Assembly (NCBI GenBank): GCA_937924675.1
Contig: CALEVL010000015.1
Coordinates: 1 to 9,957, forward strand
DNA: 9,957 nt
Direction of reading: 5' to 3'
From: an uncultured Ignavibacteria bacterium
Lineage (GTDB): Bacteria > Bacteroidota > Ignavibacteria > Tepidaquicellales > Tepidaquicellaceae
Shown here: in pieces, positions 7,993-9,957 of the stretch
How positions within the stretch are numbered: the stretch's first letter is position 1
Layout of the letters: every line of letters begins with the position of its first letter
The notes under the pieces: generated by a model
What the model saw: the letters and a program-made list of their open reading frames with translations, nothing else
Database searches by the model: none
Told to the model about the DNA's origin: nothing
Program-made: the position numbers and the translations under genes

Positions 7993-8085
7993 TCAGATCC
8001 TTTCGAGTATGTTAATGAACCTGAAGCATATCATGAAAAGTATTGCTGATGTTGCTGTTAGTATCAGTAGGTCAAACATGATCAT
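7993..8085 (-). CDS. Candidate 30-residue membrane protein at the head of the kdp operon
   Basis: Small ORF of 30 codons, MIMFDLLILTATSAILFMIC followed by FRFINILERI. One hydrophobic helix is followed by a short amphipathic charged end, similar in build to KdpF but not in sequence. It ends 3 nt before the kdpF ATG. It starts about 10 nt after the transcription start predicted from the sigma-54 promoter, so it would be the first frame on the message. An overlapping ATG at 8087-8089 opens a 5-codon frame (MNDHV). No Shine-Dalgarno sequence is seen. It could be an unnamed accessory subunit, a leader peptide whose translation affects kdpF, or simply open leader sequence. I do not recognise it as a named family. 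Confidence 0.5.
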   Translation of the reverse strand: MIMFDLLILTATSAILFMICFRFINILERI

Positions 8086-8105
8086 TCATTTTTAATCAAA
8101 GATAT

Positions 8106-8121
8106 TGCAAATGGTGTGCCA
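8106..8121 (-). promoter_or_regulatory. Sigma-54 (-24/-12) promoter of the kdp operon
   Basis: The minus strand reads TGGCACACCATTTGCA: TGGCAC at 8121-8116, a 5-nt spacer, and TTGCA at 8110-8106. It agrees at every specified position with the consensus TGGCACRNNNNTTGCW, including the exact GG/GC spacing. Transcription would start near 8095, about 10 nt before the small ORF and about 105 nt before kdpF. A sigma-54 activator gene lies immediately upstream on the same strand, which strongly supports function. RpoN itself is not in the window. Confidence 0.92.
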
Positions 8122-8182
8122 TAAACTTAGTATGAAGATCTGAGTCTATTTTGAATTATTTTCGGGAGTAGCAGTCTTTGAG

Positions 8183-8199
8183 TTTCCAGAAATTGGAAA
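8183..8199. promoter_or_regulatory. Candidate enhancer site 1 (17-bp palindrome)
   Basis: Plus strand TTTCCAGAAATTGGAAA: perfect 6-bp arms TTTCCA/TGGAAA around a 5-bp centre. It is centred at 8191, about 96 bp upstream of the predicted start, a typical distance for binding by a sigma-54 activator. It shares the form WTTCC-N7-GGAAW with site 2. Confidence 0.72.
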
Positions 8200-8203
8200 G
8201 ATT

Positions 8204-8220
8204 ATTCCGAAAATTGGAAT
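8204..8220. promoter_or_regulatory. Candidate enhancer site 2 (17-bp palindrome)
   Basis: Plus strand ATTCCGAAAATTGGAAT: perfect 5-bp arms ATTCC/GGAAT around a 7-bp centre. It is centred at 8212, exactly 21 bp (two helical turns) from site 1 and about 117 bp upstream of the predicted start. Same WTTCC-N7-GGAAW form as site 1. This suggests two activator dimers bound on one face of the DNA. Confidence 0.72.
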
Positions 8221-8234
8221 CAGAAGACGATGTA

Positions 8235-8251
8235 TCTCAAAGAATTTGAGA
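8235..8251. promoter_or_regulatory. Third 17-bp palindrome upstream of kdp
   Basis: Plus strand TCTCAAAGAATTTGAGA: perfect 7-bp arms TCTCAAA/TTTGAGA around GAA. It is centred at 8243, 31 bp (about three turns) from site 2. The arm sequence differs from sites 1 and 2, so it may bind another regulator or be a divergent site. As RNA it could form a hairpin, but no T-run follows on either strand, so it is not a standard terminator. Confidence 0.5.
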
Positions 8252-8491
8252 GGCTCTTTACAGAGATTTCAAGGAGAGCACTAAGAATATTTTAGAGGCT
8301 TAGTGGAAATGATTTTGTTCCGGTAAGCAATAATGATTTAGTAACTGCCAAAACCAGAATCATAGGTATATTAATAACGAATTGAATATTTAAACTATTA
8401 AGTTGCTTAAGATACTTCCAACAATCGTTGTTTCTCATTCAAATTTGAGTTTGGAATACACCCTAATTCTAAAGCAGTGTTGATGATTGTT
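8252..8491. other. Non-coding gap between regulator and kdp control region
   Basis: No supported gene is seen. The longest minus-strand frame noticed (8292-8438, 48 codons) has no recognisable features and I treat it as chance. Short inverted repeats are present: CTCT/AGAG at 8254-8265, TTAAG/CTTAA at 8398-8410, AACAA/TTGTT at 8420-8432, and TTCCAA/TTGGAA at 8416-8456 with a long loop. None is followed by a T-run downstream of the regulator gene, so no clear terminator can be named. Read-through from the regulator into kdp remains possible. Confidence 0.55.
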
Positions 8492-9832
8492 TCAAATATC
8501 ATACTCCTTCAATTTTAAGTATAGTGTGGACAGGCCAATATCAAGCATCTTTGCTGCTTTAGGTTTGTTTCCTTCCGCAAGTTTCATAACTCTTCTGATG
8601 TGATTTTCTTCGGCCTGTGAAAGAGTAACAGCGTCGGAGTTTGCATTTCCGATTGAATGCAGCTTGAATTCCAGCGGAAGTCTCTCGGCAGTTAATGTAT
8701 CACTTTCCTCTACAATACATGCGCGTTCAATTACATTACGCAGTTCTCTTATGTTTCCTTTCCAATTATGATTTGCCAGCAGTTCCCGGAATTCGCTTGT
8801 CATTCCACTAATATTCTTTCTGAGCTTGGAAGACATTTGCTTGACAAAAACATCTGCGAGAAGGACAATATCTTCTCTTCGTGAATTGAGGTTTGGAAGA
8901 TCTATCTGAAATGCTGACAACCGGAAATATAAATCGATCCTAAATCTGCCTAACTCTGATTCTGAAGCAAGATCACGATTAGTTGCAGCAATTAGTCTGA
9001 TATCTGACCTTCTCGGAGATATATCTCCGATTCGAAAATATTCACCTGATTCCAGGACACGAAGAAATTTTGGTTGAAGTTCAAGCGGAATTTCACCGAT
9101 CTCATCAAGGAACAAAGTTCCTCCTGATGCTTCTTCTATGAGACCTTTCTTATCCTTTGTTGCTCCGGTAAAAGAACCTGCACGATAACCGAACAACTCG
9201 CTTTCCAAAAGCTCTCGTGAAAAATTTCCACAATTAAGTGCAAGGAATGCACCTTCAGATCTCTTGCTTTCTGAATGTATTGCTCTTGCAAAAATTTCCT
9301 TTCCGGTTCCGGTTTCGCCTGTGAGCAAAACTGTTGTATCAGTTCCGGCAACTTTTTTTGCAAGTTCAATGCTCTCTCTGATACTTTTTGAATTTCCAAT
9401 TATATCATTGAAACTAATATCTCCGCAAAGCTTGCGCTCAAGTTCCTTTATCCGGGAATTGAGTTCTGCCTTTTGGCAAGCATTTGAGACTGTCTGGATG
9501 ATCCTGTCATTATCCTCTCCTTTTTGGAGATAGTCGAAAGCTCCGTTCTTTATGGCAGTCACCCCGTCGTGAACTTTGCCGTAAGCTGTAAGGAGCACAA
9601 CTTCTGCACCGTGTTGTTTCTTCTTGATTTCCGTTACAAGTTCAACACCGTTTCCGTCAGGCAACTTCACATCGCATAGGATACAATGGAATTCTTTCTT
9701 CCTTAAAAATTCCATTCCTTCTTTTGCATTGGATGCCTCCTGTGTATTAAAACCTTCTACAGAAAGAAGCCGTGAGAGCATTTTGCGCATCTCTCTCTCA
9801 TCGTCGATGATAAGAACACTATAGTCATTCAT
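8492..9832 (-). CDS. NtrC-family sigma-54-dependent response regulator, probable kdp activator
   Basis: This 446-residue three-domain regulator looks complete. The receiver domain (about 4-118) has the acidic pair Asp10/Asp11, phospho-acceptor Asp54 (ILCDVKLPDG), Thr82 and Lys104. The AAA+ sigma-54 interaction domain (about 142-372) has Walker A GETGTGKE (172-179), loop 1 GSFTGA (219-224), Walker B GGTLFLDEIGE (237-247) and FRIDLYFRL (297-305) with the arginine-finger region. A C-terminal Fis-type HTH lies at about 405-444 (AEENHIRRVMKLAEGNKPKA onward). Loop 1 is GSFTGA in place of the common GAFTGA. The sequence GGAG lies about 10 nt before the ATG. The gene lies 370 bp upstream of a perfect sigma-54 promoter with palindromes at enhancer distance. 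Taking the role of the OmpR-like KdpE is therefore the natural inference. Its cognate kinase is probably the one at 287-2017, but this is not shown by sequence. Confidence 0.95.
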   Translation of the reverse strand: MNDYSVLIIDDEREMRKMLSRLLSVEGFNTQEASNAKEGMEFLRKKEFHCILCDVKLPDGNGVELVTEIKKKQHGAEVVLLTAYGKVHDGVTAIKNGAFDYLQKGEDNDRIIQTVSNACQKAELNSRIKELERKLCGDISFNDIIGNSKSIRESIELAKKVAGTDTTVLLTGETGTGKEIFARAIHSESKRSEGAFLALNCGNFSRELLESELFGYRAGSFTGATKDKKGLIEEASGGTLFLDEIGEIPLELQPKFLRVLESGEYFRIGDISPRRSDIRLIAATNRDLASESELGRFRIDLYFRLSAFQIDLPNLNSRREDIVLLADVFVKQMSSKLRKNISGMTSEFRELLANHNWKGNIRELRNVIERACIVEESDTLTAERLPLEFKLHSIGNANSDAVTLSQAEENHIRRVMKLAEGNKPKAAKMLDIGLSTLYLKLKEYDI

Positions 9833-9886
9833 AACTGATATACTCCAGCCCCAATTGTATGATTATGCAGCTCAATTCAAATCTTT

Positions 9887-9916
9887 TAACTCCACTTACG
9901 GCGGAGTTATCGCCGT
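9887..9916 (-). other. Two overlapping, mutually exclusive inverted repeats
   Basis: One stem pairs ACGGCG with CGCCGT (plus-strand arms 9898-9903 and 9911-9916). The other pairs TAACTCC with GGAGTTA (9887-9893 and 9903-9909). Each stem uses part of the other's loop, so only one can form at a time. They lie over the stop codon of the upstream partial frame, about 55-85 bp before the response-regulator ATG. No T-run follows, so this is not a normal terminator. It could be a binding site, a weak attenuator, or chance. Confidence 0.35.
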
Positions 9917-9957
9917 TATAAAATTATCCGCATTGTTTCCCGTAAGAGCCGCATCTG
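9896..9957 (-). CDS. 3' end of an unidentified upstream gene (partial)
   Basis: A minus-strand frame enters from the window edge, reads DAALTGNNADNFITAITPP and stops with TAA at 9898-9896. The composition looks like coding sequence, and the frame ends 63 bp before the response-regulator ATG on the same strand, so the two may be co-transcribed. The fragment is too short to identify, and chance openness cannot be excluded. The other two minus-strand frames are broken within 50 bases of the edge. Confidence 0.35.
   Translation of the reverse strand, partial: DAALTGNNADNFITAITPP

Noticed and set aside
8305..8321. GGAA-N9-TTCC as a further enhancer site
   Set aside because: The half-sites face the opposite way to the WTTCC...GGAAW pair, the spacing differs, and it lies about 70 bp from the third palindrome without helical phasing.
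8292..8438. 48-codon minus-strand frame in the gap after the regulator gene
   Set aside because: It has one modest hydrophobic stretch but no start signal, family resemblance or tight spacing to a neighbour. It is within chance length for AT-rich DNA.
1..9957. CRISPR arrays, insertion sequences, tRNA or rRNA genes, phage genes
   Set aside because: No repeat-spacer pattern, transposase motif, tRNA-like cloverleaf or rRNA sequence was recognised on either strand.

Overview
The window carries a complete, almost entirely minus-strand kdp locus for ATP-driven high-affinity potassium uptake. Base composition is moderately AT-rich. Clear Shine-Dalgarno sequences are missing in front of most genes. 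The gene order is NtrC-type regulator, kdpF, kdpA, kdpB, kdpC, outer-membrane porin, short KdpD, separate histidine kinase. From general knowledge, these traits point to the Bacteroidota/Ignavibacteriota (FCB) side of the bacteria. No rRNA or other marker gene is present to confirm this.

Layout, read in the direction of transcription (high to low coordinates). 9896-9957 is the probable 3' end of an unidentified gene. 8492-9832 encodes a receiver, AAA+ sigma-54 activator and Fis-type HTH response regulator. 8086-8491 is a regulatory gap with a textbook -24/-12 sigma-54 promoter (8106-8121) and three 17-bp palindromes centred 21 and 31 bp apart, about 95-150 bp upstream of the predicted start. 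The transcription unit then runs: a 30-codon small membrane ORF (7993-8085), kdpF (7909-7989), kdpA (6187-7896), kdpB (4133-6184), kdpC (3553-4122), a porin gene cut to about a third of its expected length (3201-3581), a 396-residue KdpD with only the KdpD ATP-binding and Usp domains (2014-3204), and a HAMP-PAS histidine kinase (287-2017). Junctions are very tight, with ATGA overlaps at porin/kdpD and kdpD/kinase, so this looks like one operon. 1-286 is non-coding or edge sequence with AT-rich 7-bp-period repeats.

How the parts fit: KdpFABC is the pump. The classical KdpD/KdpE pair is replaced by split parts: a soluble KdpD sensory module, a separate two-TM kinase, and an NtrC-like regulator instead of an OmpR-like KdpE. 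The sigma-54 promoter and palindromes directly before kdpF give that regulator an obvious target. The main point of interest is therefore a predicted sigma-54/enhancer-controlled kdp regulon whose promoter, candidate enhancer sites, activator and kinase all lie within 10 kb. Two further oddities are the truncated porin and the small membrane ORF ahead of kdpF.
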